64,000 nucleotides of DNA from Neoarius graeffei (GCF_027579695.1 NC_083587.1:38671732-38735731); one strand, 5' to 3'; shown: positions 11,249 to 22,742, numbered from the stretch's first letter. Notes: generated by a model not told the origin, from the sequence alone. Numbers and translations are program-made.

Positions 11249-13164
11249 AATGGACAGGTTTTTGAAGAAGAGACCGAAGGAACAAACCAACAGCCCTGCT
11301 GTGGAGGACACTGCTGCGAAAAAAACTAAAGTCCTGGCCAACTAAAATCCGAAAATATGAGGCAGCATACATTAAGTATGGCTTTACAGCCATACAGAAA
11401 AATGGCCATGATTGCCCGAAATGCATCCTCTGTCTGGAGACCCTGTCAAACGAGTGCTTAAAACCTTCGAAACTTCAGTGTCACTTGGTACAAAAACATC
11501 CAACAGATGCCGAAAAAAACAGTAGATTTCTTCAGACGCAAAGATCATCATTTGGTCAGGCAATCTGCTGCATTCACCCAGAAAGCTACTGTCCCCTAGT
11601 GGGCCCTGAAGGCATAATTTTTAGCCTCGTACCACATTGCTCGTGCTAAAAAAAACTCACTCAATTGGAGATGATTTGATTTTACCAGCCACCAAAGACA
11701 CTGTCCGAGAATTGCTTGGTGTGGATGCTGCCAAAATAAATAAATAAATAAATAAAAATAATAAAATAAAAAAAAATAAAATAAAATAAAAAAAATCGAT
11801 GCTGTCCCACTCTCTGATAACACCGTAAGCCGATGGATTGGCGACATGGCTCAAGACGTATCTGCTCAGCTGTTGGAGCAGGTGAGAGCCAGCGAATACT
11901 TCACACTTCAGCTGGATGAGAGCACAGATTTATCCAATGAGGCCCAACTGCTTGTGTACATCAGATTTATTTCACAGGAAAGATTTGTGGAGGAAATACT
12001 ATTTTGTAAAGCATTTGAAAGAAGAACTACTGGGAAAGACATTTTTCAAGTTTTGGACAATTACATCGAGTCTAACGGATTGGACTGGACCCGTTGTGTG
12101 GGGGTGTGTTCGGACGGAGCCGCGGCAATGACCGGGAAGATCAGTGGAGTGACCTCGCTCATTAAGCAGATGGCCCCACATGTACCGTAGTGGCCACACA
12201 CTGCATGCTCCATCGCGAGGCACTGGTCGCAAAAAGGATGGATAATGAGTTGAATCAGGTACTACAGGAGGTTATACAAGTAGTGAATTTTATTAAAGCC
12301 CGTCCCATGAAACACAGACTGTTTACCCTGCTCTGTAATAAGATGGGTGCTCGTTTTGAGGGGCTGCTGCTTCACTCGAACGTGCGCTGGCTGTCACAGG
12401 GCGCAGTTTTGAGCCGTGTCTATGAGCTGCAGAGGGAGGTTGCAGAGTTCCTCTCATCTGAAAAGCATCAGCTGGCAGATCGGTTCACCGATGCAACCTG
12501 GATCCGCAAACTTGCATACATGTCAGACATTTTCCAGCATCTAAATGTACTGAATCAAAGCATGCAAGGACGTGACATGTACATACTCCAGGTGCAAGAT
12601 AAAGTGCGTGCTTTTTCCAAAAAGATCATGCTGTGGTCAAACAAGCTCCAGGAGGGAGTTACAGAAATGTTCCCACTACTTCACCAGGAGCTGCTGTCAT
12701 GTGATGATTTGGGCTCCGTCTCTCCATTGATCCAGTCCCACCTGGAGCACCTCCAAGGATATTTCAAAGACTATTTCCCTGACCTCGAAAACACACATTT
12801 AAACTGGGTTAGGAACCCCTTTGCCCCCGGTGTCGGTTCTAGTCTGGACTTAAAGTCACAGGAGGAGCTGATTGAGATGAAAAACTCAGGGGATTTAAAA
12901 ATGGACTTTGAGGCTCTTCCCCTGTCTAACTACTGGCTACATGTAAGAAAGGACTATCCCAGCTTGGCTGACAGGGCATTGAAATGCCTTCTCCCTTTTG
13001 CAACAACCTACTTGTGTGAGTCTGGCTTTTCAACTTTAAAGGTACTCAAAACCAAACATAGAGCACGTCTACATGTGGACAATGACATGCGTATGGCACT
13101 GACGGAGATTAAGCCCAGGGTTGACAAACTATGTAGGAGCCAGCAAGCCCATCCCTCCCACTAG
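11249..13164 (+). pseudogene. hAT transposase, ZBED5/FAM200/SCAND3-like (broken)
   Basis: The start is MDRFLKKRPKEQTNSPAVED. A BED finger is readable at about 11355-11510 across frame breaks (CPKCILC ... HLVQKHP). An AT microsatellite, roughly (AAATA)n, at 11735-11795 interrupts the frame before IDAVPLSDNTVSRWIGDMAQ. From 11846 the catalytic domain is readable: FTLQLDESTDLSNEAQLLVY, CVGVCSDGAAAMTG, then a stop after APHVP (12188), resuming at 12190 with THCMLHREALVAKRM and NVRWLSQGAVLSRV. The C-terminal dimerisation segment PFATTYLCESGFSTLKVLKT lies near 12985-13050. Proteins of this type cut and paste hAT elements. The early stops and frameshifts mean this copy cannot make a full protein. 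Confidence 0.9.
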
Positions 13165-13186
13165 TGCAAACCATCTGTCACTCCCA

Positions 13187-13188
<2 letters not shown>

Positions 13189-13219
<31 letters not shown>
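13189..13219. repeat. (CA)n microsatellite
   Basis: A run of about 15 CA dinucleotides lies just after the hAT transposase stop and at the 3' border of the inserted LINE. Confidence 0.95.
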
Positions 13220-13284
13220 TTGAATACTTTTATTTGAACCCACTATTAAAAATTAACATATGCAAGATTCAAATATTATCAAGG

Positions 13285-14570
13285 TTTACATCAAGGGTAT
13301 AAAAAGCATCGCCTATGCCACACTGCAAGGCTGTCTATTACAGCTGATATCGAGCAGAACTTCGCCAATTGTTTAGATTTTACTCTGGAAAGCCCTGCCA
13401 GTCTTAACCCACTCACTGTTAATTTATGTACGTGCCCCAGACTACCAAATATCAGGACGATGAGTGTACAGGAATAGCCAAGGCTGGTAATAGCTGCAAG
13501 TAGGGACTGATATTTGGCCATTTTATCATAAAAGGCCATGTCCATATATGTATCAAAAACACATCCTACTTCAACTACTACTGCCTGCTTTCTATCCATG
13601 TCCTGAAGTACAATGTCAGGGGTGTTGGGGATATTACCAAACACATCCTCAGTGCTGCCGAACCACTCCGCCATCAAGCGTGAATGTTTGTGCATACTTG
13701 GGAAGAGTGGCTCAATAGCACTGCCGATGAGGTCCACAATGCGATCATGACGTGCAGTATAGAGTGGTTTATACATGCTGCAACCATTTACAACATGTGC
13801 GACTGACTCCAACTGCACGTCATGGTCAGCATACATCAGGCAGTGTGGCTGATGATGTTCAGGATACCACAATGCCAGGTTGTATTTTGTTGGCAATACC
13901 TGCAGTCTAGCCTTAATAATAAAACAGAGAATGTCCTCCCCCACAGCAGCGTTCCTGTAAATGGAGTGAGAGACAGTGTGGTCAGCAAAGTCAAGGACTG
14001 CCAACTTTCCCTGCATTCTCAATCCTGTCCAGTGCCGTTTTATTAATAGCTGCTTGCTGTTGAGGAGGGTTCTCCTTGCTGTTAAATTCTGTAATGCGTG
14101 TTGTAATCCATTGTAACAGATGGTGGCTTCCACAGATATGGACGGGTCTATGACTACTGTGTCAAATGACCCTGCTTGGGACAGTATATTTTCCCTTGTC
14201 CATTTCAGCTTGACCTCCATTCTGTTGCACAGGTCATTCAGCTCTGGCCAGTCAGAATGGACCCCAAAGCCCGTGGCCCGTGTGTCTAGTTTCCCATTGC
14301 TTTTTTCCTAAATCTCAGGAAGCTGTCTTCATTGGCTGTGGCTAGGGGAACTTTTCTTTTCCTGAGGTCCAGCAGGAGAGAAGCTCTTGCTAGCTCTCTG
14401 ACTACAGCATCGTCGTTTTTTAACATGCTAAGAAGGTGTGCCAGCCTTGTTGCAGTACAAGTCCACTCAACATGTGGCACCCCAAGCCCCCTTTCTCTAT
14501 GGGACAGATAAATGACACATGCACACAATTGAGAGTGTTTTGATTTCTTTTGTGCAGTTCTTATCAACAG
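13285..14570 (-). mobile_element. LINE 3' part with restriction-like endonuclease (R2/R4-Rex6 type)
   Basis: The minus strand codes for the C-terminal region of a site-selective LINE. There is a zinc-binding block near 13860-13780 (HCLMYADHD, then HVVNGCSMYKPLYTARHDRI) and the PD-(D/E)xK-like endonuclease core NTPDIVLQDMDRKQAVVVEV near 13640-13580. The frame is 14220-13291 (309 codons). An upstream piece 14567-14286 (HRERGLGVPHVEWT, RLAHLLSMLKNDD) is offset by one frameshift near 14300. The reverse transcriptase is missing, so the copy is 5' truncated. It sits inside the hAT at 10974-15194. Rex6/R4 membership is likely but not provable here. Confidence 0.8.
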
Positions 14571-14635
14571 TTTGTTGAAAAGTTTATTGTTCAGTGCAAA
14601 AATATTTGTGTTGAAAACCTGTTAGTTAATAATAT

Positions 14636-15001
14636 CTCATCTCATTATCTCTAGCCGCTTTATCCTTCTACAGGGTCGCAGGCAAGCTGGAGCCTATCCC
14701 AGCTGACTACGGGCGAAAGGCGGGGTACACCCTGGACAAGTCGCCAGGTCATCACAGGGCTGACACATAGACACAGACAACCATTCACACTCACACCTAC
14801 GGTCAATTTAGAGTCACCAGTCAACCTAACCTGCATGTCTTTGGACTGTGGGGGAAACCGGAGCACCCGGAGGAAACCCACACGGACACGGGGAGAACAT
14901 GCAAACTCCACACAGAAAGGCCCTCGCCGGCCCCGGGGCTCGAACCCAGGACCTTCTTGCTGTGAGGCGACAGTGCTAACCACTACACCATCATGCCGCC
15001 C
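14636..15001 (-). mobile_element. tRNA-derived SINE, full copy with target duplication
   Basis: On the minus strand it begins GGCGGCATGATGGTGTAG and has a B-box-like GGTTCGAGCCC preceded by CGCCTCACAGCAAGAAGGTC. It then runs through the conserved centre (GACTGTGGGGGAAACCGGAG on the plus strand) to a GATAATGAGATGAGAT tail. Flanks TAGTTAATAATAT at 14623-14635 and 15002-15014 are an exact 13 bp target duplication. The family resembles fish Mermaid/DANA-type SINEs. The exact name is uncertain. Confidence 0.9.
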
Positions 15002-15719
15002 TAGTTAATAATATTCTTATGCTAAACAAATGTAACAATTATTGAATATTGAATAAAAGTAAGAGAAAACATTCTAAAAGTTGATGTTTCTTTACATATT
15101 TTATAGCATTGTCTGTGGGTTTGCAAAGGGGGTCCCCGGCCAGAAGCTAATGCTGTTTGGGGGGCCTTGGCATGGAAAAGTTTGGGAACCCCTGGCCTAC
15201 GTAACTAAGATACATTAACAATCTGGCATCCGTTACACCTACACACAATCAGTATACACCACCATGTTTTAGGCAAAGTTATCCAAGGCAAACATAAGTT
15301 GAAACTTTCCACTCTATTGCTTTGGCTTATCGAATGATTTATTTTTAAAATCACAAACAAGGCAGGCTATAACTGCGCTGCTTCAAAAATGTAAATTGAA
15401 CAGCTTGATGAAAGTGCGCTGATGGTTACCATGGAAACCCCGTGTCTCCTGCACTGCGTTCCTCCCCCGAGTCGCGCGCTCATTCGCTTTTGTGTTCTTG
15501 GTCTCAGAGCCGCGCGCACGAAACAGACACAGAATCAACATTTAACATAATTAACAATGCGCTTTTTACAGAGATGTTTTAATGTTCTTTATTTTTTTAT
15601 CCAGTTGAATATTTAGCATACAAATGTATTTTCAGCTCTTAAAAATGACCGAGGTCCAGACCGCGGGGGTCTCATAGCTGGCTACGGCCATGGAGATGAA
15701 CAAGACGCTAATAGGAAGA

Positions 15720-15834
15720 TAAGACAGTTCAATGACAAATGGAAGTTCAGGCGAGATTGGCTAGTTCATAGCAAAACCGAAAATACCATGTACTGCGAAG
15801 ACTGTAGAAAGTCTGGCAAAGACAGGCACCAGTA
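15720..15834 (+). pseudogene. hAT zinc-finger fragment, ZNF862/C17orf113-like
   Basis: The plus strand reads QFNDKWKFRRDWLVHSKTEN then MYCEDCRKSGK and a stop. The F-W-x-x-x-W-L ... C-x-x-C layout is that of the TTF-type finger of ZNF862-like hAT proteins. Just downstream (15835-15890), in other frames, is a K-x-H-x-x-S-x-x-H-like remnant. It belongs to the outer hAT at 10303-16678. Confidence 0.6.
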
Positions 15835-16158
15835 ATTTTAAACTCGAAACTATAAAGGCACACTGAAAAGTCAAATGCACACATCGGTACTATAACATCA
15901 AAACAGGCGAAGACGGCTGGTTCACTACAGGACAGCATTGCTTTCAGTCCCTGGCTGTCATGAAGTTGGCTGAGCTGGAGAGGATGGAGCTGCTGTTTAG
16001 AAACGTTCACGCGATTGGAAATAAGTTGATCCCGCCCCAGCTATCAACTTATGGCCTGCTGGAAGCCTCAGGTCACGAAGACCATTTTTCATGGACCATT
16101 CAGACTCATCTGATGATGAATGTAATGAGGACATTTAATGTCTCTCTCTGCACATGTT

Positions 16159-16159
<1 letters not shown>

Positions 16160-16198
<39 letters not shown>
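16160..16198. repeat. (CA)n microsatellite
   Basis: An uninterrupted CA run of about 19 units sits in the right arm of the outer hAT. Nothing else is recognised from 16200 to 16560. Confidence 0.95.
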
Positions 16199-16201
<3 letters not shown>

Positions 16202-16678
16202 TTAATAGATAATACATAATATACATAATAATACTTGATAATACACAATACTTGCATATCAAAACATCAAATGTTTTTCAATGATAAATGTTTTGAATTG
16301 GACTTTTAATATTAGAATCAGTTCAGTTGCACTGAATGTTATTTTTCATATTATACGATATTTCATATTGTAAGGGGCTTGAATTTGAGTTCAATAAACA
16401 GAATACTCTGTTTATATTTTTGTCTGAATTGGTTGCATGTTTTCATATAGGGAACTACCTTAACAGCACTGAATACTTGAGTGCTACTGTAGAGATACAT
16501 TATACGCTGCCATTCATAATTAAATCTAGATCTTCCGAACTTTAACGTATCATGGTGAAGAAAAAACTGCGATTTCCTGGCAACAAAATTGTGGCTAGTG
16601 AAAAGGCTGAATGGCTAGTGACTCGGGAAAACCACTAGCCACAGTGGCCGGTGAGCAAAAAAGTTAGTGTAAAGCCCA

Positions 16679-17274
16679 ATTGTATCGAGGAAGCTGGAAG
16701 AAGCAGCTGTCCTTGAAGTTTTAGGTAGAAAAGACACAAATTTCTGAGGAAATCTTCAGTGAAATTTGGAGACAATTCGTGACTTTCATTTGTCAGAGCA
16801 TCATTTGGGCTCTCATAAGGCCCGTCGTTTTCTGACTGACTAGAGATCTGACATGTACTTTCCTTGTACAAAACATCAATGTTATGCACAGAAAAATCTC
16901 TATGTTTACGGGACATATGAGCTGTGAACAATGATTTGACGGTAAAAACTTTTTTGCAGTCCTTTACTGGACATGCTACGGGCCGCCCCTCCTAAATGAG
17001 CAACGGGTTCTTTCACGGTTTGACTTTGGCGCCCACACAACGAAATGGCGCACTTCAATTTTGCAACAACGGCTTTGGCAGATTCAGGATGTGAAGTCAC
17101 ATTATGAACTCGGTAAAAAAGAGTTTTAAACGCTGCATATGTACAAAATGTCCGCTTGCATTCTGTGCCGAGGTATTTGAATAAACAACTAGGCTCGTTT
17201 CTGTGCACTCTGCAATGCAACACACAGCCCCTCAATGATTCTAGTGTTTTACTGCAAAACGTACATGCAATCAT
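16679..17274 (-). pseudogene. N-terminal zinc-finger part of the tnp2/EnSpm-like transposase
   Basis: From 17274 the minus strand reads MIACTFCSKTLESLRGCVLH, a C2H2-like finger, then TECKRTFCTYAAFKTLFYRV. After a frame change near 16990 it reads RPVACPVKDCKKVFTVKSLF followed by TAHMSRKHRDF, a further C2H2 finger, then an acidic linker and LCLFYLKLQGQLLLPASSIQ. It stops at the hAT border at 16678 and continues in sense at 10302. Such fingers bind DNA in this protein class. Confidence 0.65.
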
Positions 17275-18299
17275 GTTTAAACAATGCTAAACCACTACAA
17301 GGTGTGTGTATGTGTGTGTGTGTTACTGGCGTTGCAAAATGATGCTAACTAAAGCCGTATGACACCTTAAAAACAAGATAAAATCCCCCCTGAAGCACAA
17401 ACTACAGTGCTTTTTACGTTTGAAGAAAATAAAGGTTAACTTACAGATGCTGGAAGTTGCCGTGGTCCACACACAGGGGTGATAGTGGAAAAAATTCCTG
17501 AGCCTGAACTTTCTTCCCTGCCCGGGAGGTGAGCAGGGTGGGGGTGCTATGTATGCGACACACTTAACACATAACTTGTTGGCCCCTGGGCCCAGATACA
17601 TGTCTGTGTATAACCCTGATCATCATTATTGTCAAGTGGGGTTCAGGGGTATGTTCCCCTGGGAGAAATTTTTTTTTAATTAGTCCCTTAAATGATAGAT
17701 TGTGGTGAATTTTGTCAAAATAAATGGACAACATTCAGACATGAGATGAACAAACCCAATATAAGCCTATATTACAGTAGCATCTTTGTGCAGAGCACCA
17801 GAGCTCTTGGGACTGGCAGGCCTGTTCAGTAATCCATCCGTGCTTTTAACTAGTCACATACCTGCCTACTTATTGCTTGTATAGCATATGAGACTACAGA
17901 TACTACAGCCATACCAAGAAAGCTCAGCAGGTGGCAATTACAATACTCCAAAGTAAACTAGGAATTGATTAGTAGCCTAACCATTGACTAAATGACATGA
18001 ATAAGGACACATTCATTTCTTTAAAAAATATAATAGCAAAATATGCACCATTTATTTTAAATACTTTTTGAAACAGTTACAGTGCAACAAAACCATATAT
18101 AATACTACAACCCTAAAGTTGTTTATTCAAAACAATTTGCTATTAAGAGAAAACTATTTAATAGAAAACTAAAAAATATAGCTGACTTCAGAAAAATTAC
18201 CATTCAGTTCCATTAACAATGACAATAATTTAAAGTGCTTCAAGAACTGAAAAACAATGAGAAATAAATAAAGAATAAGCAAATACAGTTTCCTACAGA
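17275..18299. other. No gene recognised
   Basis: A GT microsatellite lies at 17303-17323. From 17630 the words GGGGTTCAGGGGTATGTTCC and CCCTGGGAGAAATTTTTTTT look like the end region of a hAT element. The remainder to 18299 is AT-rich and featureless. Confidence 0.4.
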
Positions 18300-19370
18300 A
18301 AACTCCCCCCCCCCCTTATTTCTTCCTTTTTGAACAGGATTTTGGGTTAGCAGAACCCTTCCTTTTTAACATGTTTGGTGACTGTATAGATGATCCTTTG
18401 GATTGGCCATAAAAGAGTGGGAAAAAAACATGTTGGCGCAGAGGAAGCGGTAGCTGATGCTGAGGATGTGGTGGCTGATTCAGAGGAGGTTGTAGCTGGT
18501 GCTGAGGTTGGGGAAGCTGGTGCAAAAAGAGGATGTTGTCTGTCTGGTGAAGAGGAGGCTGTGGCAAATGGAGGGCATCTGGCTTGTCCAGAGCTGGTGG
18601 AGGTGGTGCCTGGAGAAGATGAGGGTTTGGCTGGTGTTCTGGCCTGTTGACCAGAGGAGGTGATGGCTTGTGCAGATGAGATGGAGACTGGCACAGAGGA
18701 GGGTTTGGCTGGCCATTTCTTTTTCTGGTCCTCAAAAAAGGCCCTGAATATTAAGAATTTTATCCATCCTTTTGTCCATGGCCTCATCGATATTGAGTGA
18801 AAACAGGGAATTCTTTAGCTTGTCGGACAGATTTTTCTTAAACTCTGGCGAGATACCATGTGTAATAAGATAGCTTGCATGCTGCCTTGAGACGGACAGA
18901 TGCGTGAGGGTGGGTTTATCCTCCGCTAATTTCTGACACAAAGTGATGAGTGGATGAGCAATAGTAAACGACAGGTCAAACTCCGCAATGAAGGAGCACA
19001 AGCGAATTTTTAAATCAGCCACGCGATCCGTCATTGAGGGTCGGATATCTGCCATGGCTGTTGCCCCCGGCAAACATGAGGTGTGTTGGATTGCTCGGAT
19101 AGCTGCTTGATGACTAGGGTCTAATTCGTGCCGTGACAGCACTTTTTTTCCCCACTCGTTCCATATAATATTTTCCTTGCCCACAAAGTGCAGAAGCATG
19201 TTCCTGGTTGCGGGAGCTTTTGACACCAGCTTCCAAAGGGCTTTTCGTCTCTACCCACCTCCTCTACCCAAGCCCAGCGCCATTTATTCTTGATGCCTTT
19301 ATCGATATTTTTGGTGTTTTCCCCTGGCTTCATAAAGTTGCGTTCCATGACCTAGGCTACATTTTGCGTT
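18300..19370 (-). pseudogene. hAT-type transposase N-terminal fragment with Ser/Pro/Gln-rich repeat tail
   Basis: The open part is 19226-18732. It includes NMLLHFVGKENIIWNEWGKK, LDPSHQAAIRAIQHTSCLPG, MADIRPSMTDRVADLKIRLC, FTIAHPLITLCQKLAEDKP and SRQHASYLITHGISPEFKKN. This is the pattern of the region preceding the RNase H-like core of hAT proteins that recur in fish. Upstream frames (from 19348, MERNFMKPGENTKNIDKGIK) join after a frameshift near 19230. Downstream (18787-18347) the frame enters a low-complexity stretch of repeated TSS/SSA/PAP words made from a degenerate ~18 bp DNA repeat. The catalytic core is absent. The family is inferred, not proven. Confidence 0.5.
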
Positions 19371-20215
19371 GCCAGTGTGGGAAACACATTCACACGTGGA
19401 TTGACTGCTGAATCTCTATCAATCTGTTTAGCCAAAACCCAAGACCCGCCCCTACCCTATTTCTGATTGGCTTAATGGCTCGTAGGCCTTGGTGTGGGTT
19501 AGAGTGAAAGCTGCGCCTGTCAGATCAAGAGAAGTGTCAGATCACTGGGCGAACCTGAATTTTTTTTTTTGCAGACACGTCTGTACGCCGGAATTCCGGT
19601 GTGGCGCCTGAAAGCTATCAGGCCTGCACACAGTGTCCTTTACTTCGGAGATGTTTGAGCAGAATTCGGCCTCAGAGCCGTTAGTTCAAACTTCATCAAA
19701 ACAGCTGTCACGCGACAATTAAGTGGACCAATAGGAGAGCAGAACAGACTGCACTGCTTCGTGAGCTAAAGGGAGAACTAGAGCACAATGCAAAGTGTTC
19801 TATGCCTTATGCTAAATAGGTCACTGCAGAAGTAATAACTTTACGCTTATAATGGCCACAGTGAAGGAATAAAAAAACCCAACTATAGCTATGAACCGAA
19901 TGAGCAATCACGTGATTTCCTCGTTGAGTCTGGTGTTGCCTCCATTTGTGTCTGAGGTCTTGAAATATGGAGGAGTGATCCAAACAAAATTGACAAAAAA
20001 TAATTAAATGAATTAAAGAGGAAATAAAAATTAAAAAATGGGGAAATACAATTGAATATAAATACATAAATAAATAGTAAACAAAATTGGAAATAAATAA
20101 TTGTCATACTTACTTATTTCCACATTCATTTCCAAATCTATTTATTCCCTCATTTATTTATTTAGTTATTTATTTCATTGTATTTTTTCAATCTTATTTC
20201 CTCTTTTTTTTTTAT
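19371..20215. other. No gene recognised
   Basis: This is mixed-composition DNA, with a T10 run near 19560 and AT-rich sequence from 19990 to 20215 dominated by AAATAAAT/ATTTATTT words that could pair across about 20050-20170. Confidence 0.4.
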
Positions 20216-20218
20216 TTT

Positions 20219-20434
20219 TTGATGACCTGGCGACTTGTGTACCCTGCCTTTCGCTCGTAGTCAGCTGGGATAGGCTCCTGCGACCCTGTAGAGCAGGATA
20301 AAGTGGCTAGAGATACTGAGATGAGATATATTATATCTCATATCTCATCTCATCTGATTATCTCTAACCGCTTTATCCTGTTCTTCAGGGTCGCAGGCAA
20401 GCTGGAGCCTATCCCAGCTGACTACGGGCGAAAG
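20219..20434. repeat. Two SINE tails in opposite orientation, tail to tail
   Basis: 20219-20330 is the 3' third of the tRNA-derived SINE on the plus strand (GATGACCTGGCGACTTGT ... GATAAAGTGGCTAGAGATA). 20340-20434 is the same region on the minus strand. Together they form an inverted repeat with arms of roughly 95-100 bp around ATATATTATATCTC. Confidence 0.8.
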
Positions 20435-20743
20435 TTAATTCACATTGAAGTTACACTACATTTGGAAGTGTGGCATAACTTCAGCGTAAACAAATCTGAT
20501 AAGGAAGAAAGTATCTGAAGGAAAATGCAGTCACACAATTAGAATGGGCTTAAAGTGCCCAACTTTGTGTAACACTTTTGAAGGAGCAGTGTCAATGGTA
20601 ATGGTAATAACAACTCAAATTGTTTTTGTAACTCAAAGTAACTCAAGTAGGCTACTAGCCTATTCCTAAGATCCCTAGATCACCAAAATCATAAAGTATA
20701 AATAAACGTATAATTTAGGAAATGTTTTATGTTCACGTTTATA
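20435..20743. other. No gene recognised
   Basis: This is AT-rich sequence between the SINE pair and the hAT MITE, with no ORF or repeat identified. Confidence 0.5.
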
Positions 20744-20751
20744 CATATATA

Positions 20752-21935
20752 CAGGGGTGCCACCAGAAATTTTGGGCCCCATGAAAGATTAGAATTTTGG
20801 GCCCCCCAACTTTGCCCACCCTCGTCACAATTGCACTATTGTCATTATTTGACTTTTGATAGCCCATGGACCTTGAGTTTGTGACTTTGTTATTACATTT
20901 TATGTATTAACCTACCAGGGACTAGATGAAAACTGGTCAGTGACTAATTCTGGTGCATTTACAATCACAAATGAAAATTCAAGATTTTGCCACATGCCTT
21001 TTTGTGCTAGGACAATTGGTAGTGAAATGTGTGATGTGACTGCTAATAAATCATAGAACACGTAACCATGTCAAACACTTGACTGGTGTCCGTTATTAGC
21101 AACACTTTAATCTAGCAAACTGTATATGGCGCTCGCTCATTAAAAACTTCAATCCTAAAGCATTTATGGGTTGTACGGTATTGCTGCTTACCTCCTTCTC
21201 CAAAGGGGGGTTCAGTGGTTTGGTAGGGCGGAGGTCCCCCTGAGGCTGAATCTGTGCATATTTAGGGCACCCCATTAGTTATGAAACTGGTTATTAGCAC
21301 TAGTTATTAGCACCAGCATAACATAATATTTCATCTTGTTTATTATCACACAAGTCAGTTCAGTTATTAAAATGGAAAAAATGTCACTGTACAAACTGTA
21401 AAAGTGTTCTCTTGATAGGCTAATCCAACCACATTCATACTGTTCATTTACCATTTGCTAATATTTTGAACACACGTGAGCAATAGCTACCTTTCTTTGG
21501 GAAAAACTGAGTGACCAGTTGCCTGCCCTCTCAGCTTTCAGCTGCCTTTCTTTACGTTTTTGACAGCCACTCTTCATATTTAGTGATCATAGACTGTACG
21601 CACTCCACTGCCGGCTGGCTGGCTGCTGCACCGCGACACAGCAGCAAGTAGCGTTGCACTGATCAGCACACAGATTTAACACATCGGGCTTCTACCAGAA
21701 CTGGACCGTACCATTTCACAAAAGGGGGAGGGTTAAATGACAATATGTTGAAGAACTCAAGAAATAAACAATCTTGTTCAATTAGCTCATTTTACCAGAT
21801 GGAATATTGCATTGTTGTTATTTCAAAAGTCTTATTAAAATCATTAAAAGCATATTATCAGCCCCTTAAAGGGCCCCATGGCAGTGCTGGGCCCCTAGAA
21901 TTGTTCTAACCTTTCCCCCCCCGGCGGCACCCATG
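20752..21935. mobile_element. Non-autonomous hAT element, 1184 bp
   Basis: The left end is CAGGGGTGCCACCAGAAATT and the right end is CCGGCGGCACCCATG, so the termini pair as CAGGGGTGCC/GGCACCCATG. Exact 8 bp duplications CATATATA flank it (20744-20751 and 21936-21943). Subterminal GGGCCCC blocks occur at both ends. No transposase motif is seen inside. Confidence 0.85.
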
Positions 21936-22249
21936 CATATATAACATGTAGGCTGTGCATGTATTACATGTGCAACAGTCAATCTGAATGAAAGGTTTTG
22001 ATAAAAACATTGTTAAGACTGTAAGACACTGAGCTCACCAAGCAAACAAAGAAACAAAGAAATTTGTTCTTATACCCCGCTTTTCGACAGTGACGAGAGC
22101 TATATTTAATTGCTATTATTAACATAATTGTTCCTTCTACCTGCCACCTTATAGTATAAATAGTATTGGGTTCTCTTAACTTGTTCAGTGCGGAAATGCA
22201 GAATGGCATGGTTTATTGACATGATACCAATCTACAACATGAAGGAATG

Positions 22250-22676
22250 AATTTTTTTAATTGAATTTTGAATTTATTTTTATTTTTGAACATATATAAA
22301 AAAAATGTAACTATTTGCACATACAAAAGAAAGAAAACGAGAAATTAACAAAAAATAAATAAAATAAAGAGCTAAGACATTACAAAACACCGCACATTGT
22401 TCGAAAAAGGAGTGGGAAGAAGTACAATACTTTTTTAATTTCCCACCCCTTTTTAACTACCCCGAAATCCAAACTACATTAATACACCTATAAAAATATA
22501 TACCCTATATACACTTCATGAATATCTATATAATTACAAAAATAAATATATACTACATACCATATATACACACACTTCATAAATATCTATATAAATATTT
22601 AATTACAAAAATAAATATATACTACATACCATATATACACACACACATCATAAATATCTATATTAATATATAATTA

Positions 22677-22742
<66 letters not shown>

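Larger units (their letters stand above)
10974..15194 (+). mobile_element. hAT transposon (ZBED5/FAM200 type)
   Basis: The termini are CAGTGGTTTTCAAAGTG on the left and, read inward from the right, CAGGGGTTCCCAAACTTTTC. The flanks GCCTATGT and GCCTACGT form an 8 bp target duplication with one change. The element carries a broken transposase (11249-13164), then a later LINE insertion and a SINE with its own duplication. Confidence 0.9.
10303..16678. mobile_element. hAT-like element (ZNF862-like) inserted in the EnSpm-like transposase
   Basis: Ends are AGGGCTTTACATTAGC on the left and the inverse TTAGTGTAAAGCCCA on the right. Flanks TCTGTATC and ATTGTATC are a decayed 8 bp target duplication. 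The transposase reading runs out at both borders: minus-strand ASSIQ at the right flank, IVEEMQNMHELG at the left. Inside the right end is a hAT zinc-finger remnant (15720-15834). Most of the interior is taken up by a second hAT at 10974-15194. Confidence 0.75.

Noticed and set aside
14636..15001. True tRNA genes at the SINE heads
   Set aside because: Only A/B-box-like segments remain, no cloverleaf is complete, and long non-tRNA bodies follow. The same holds for 33545, 38657, 56540, 60273, 61372 and 62290.
18390..18650. Plus-strand acidic ORF (EEVVAGAEVGEAGAK type)
   Set aside because: It is a shadow of the low-complexity repeat on the opposite strand.
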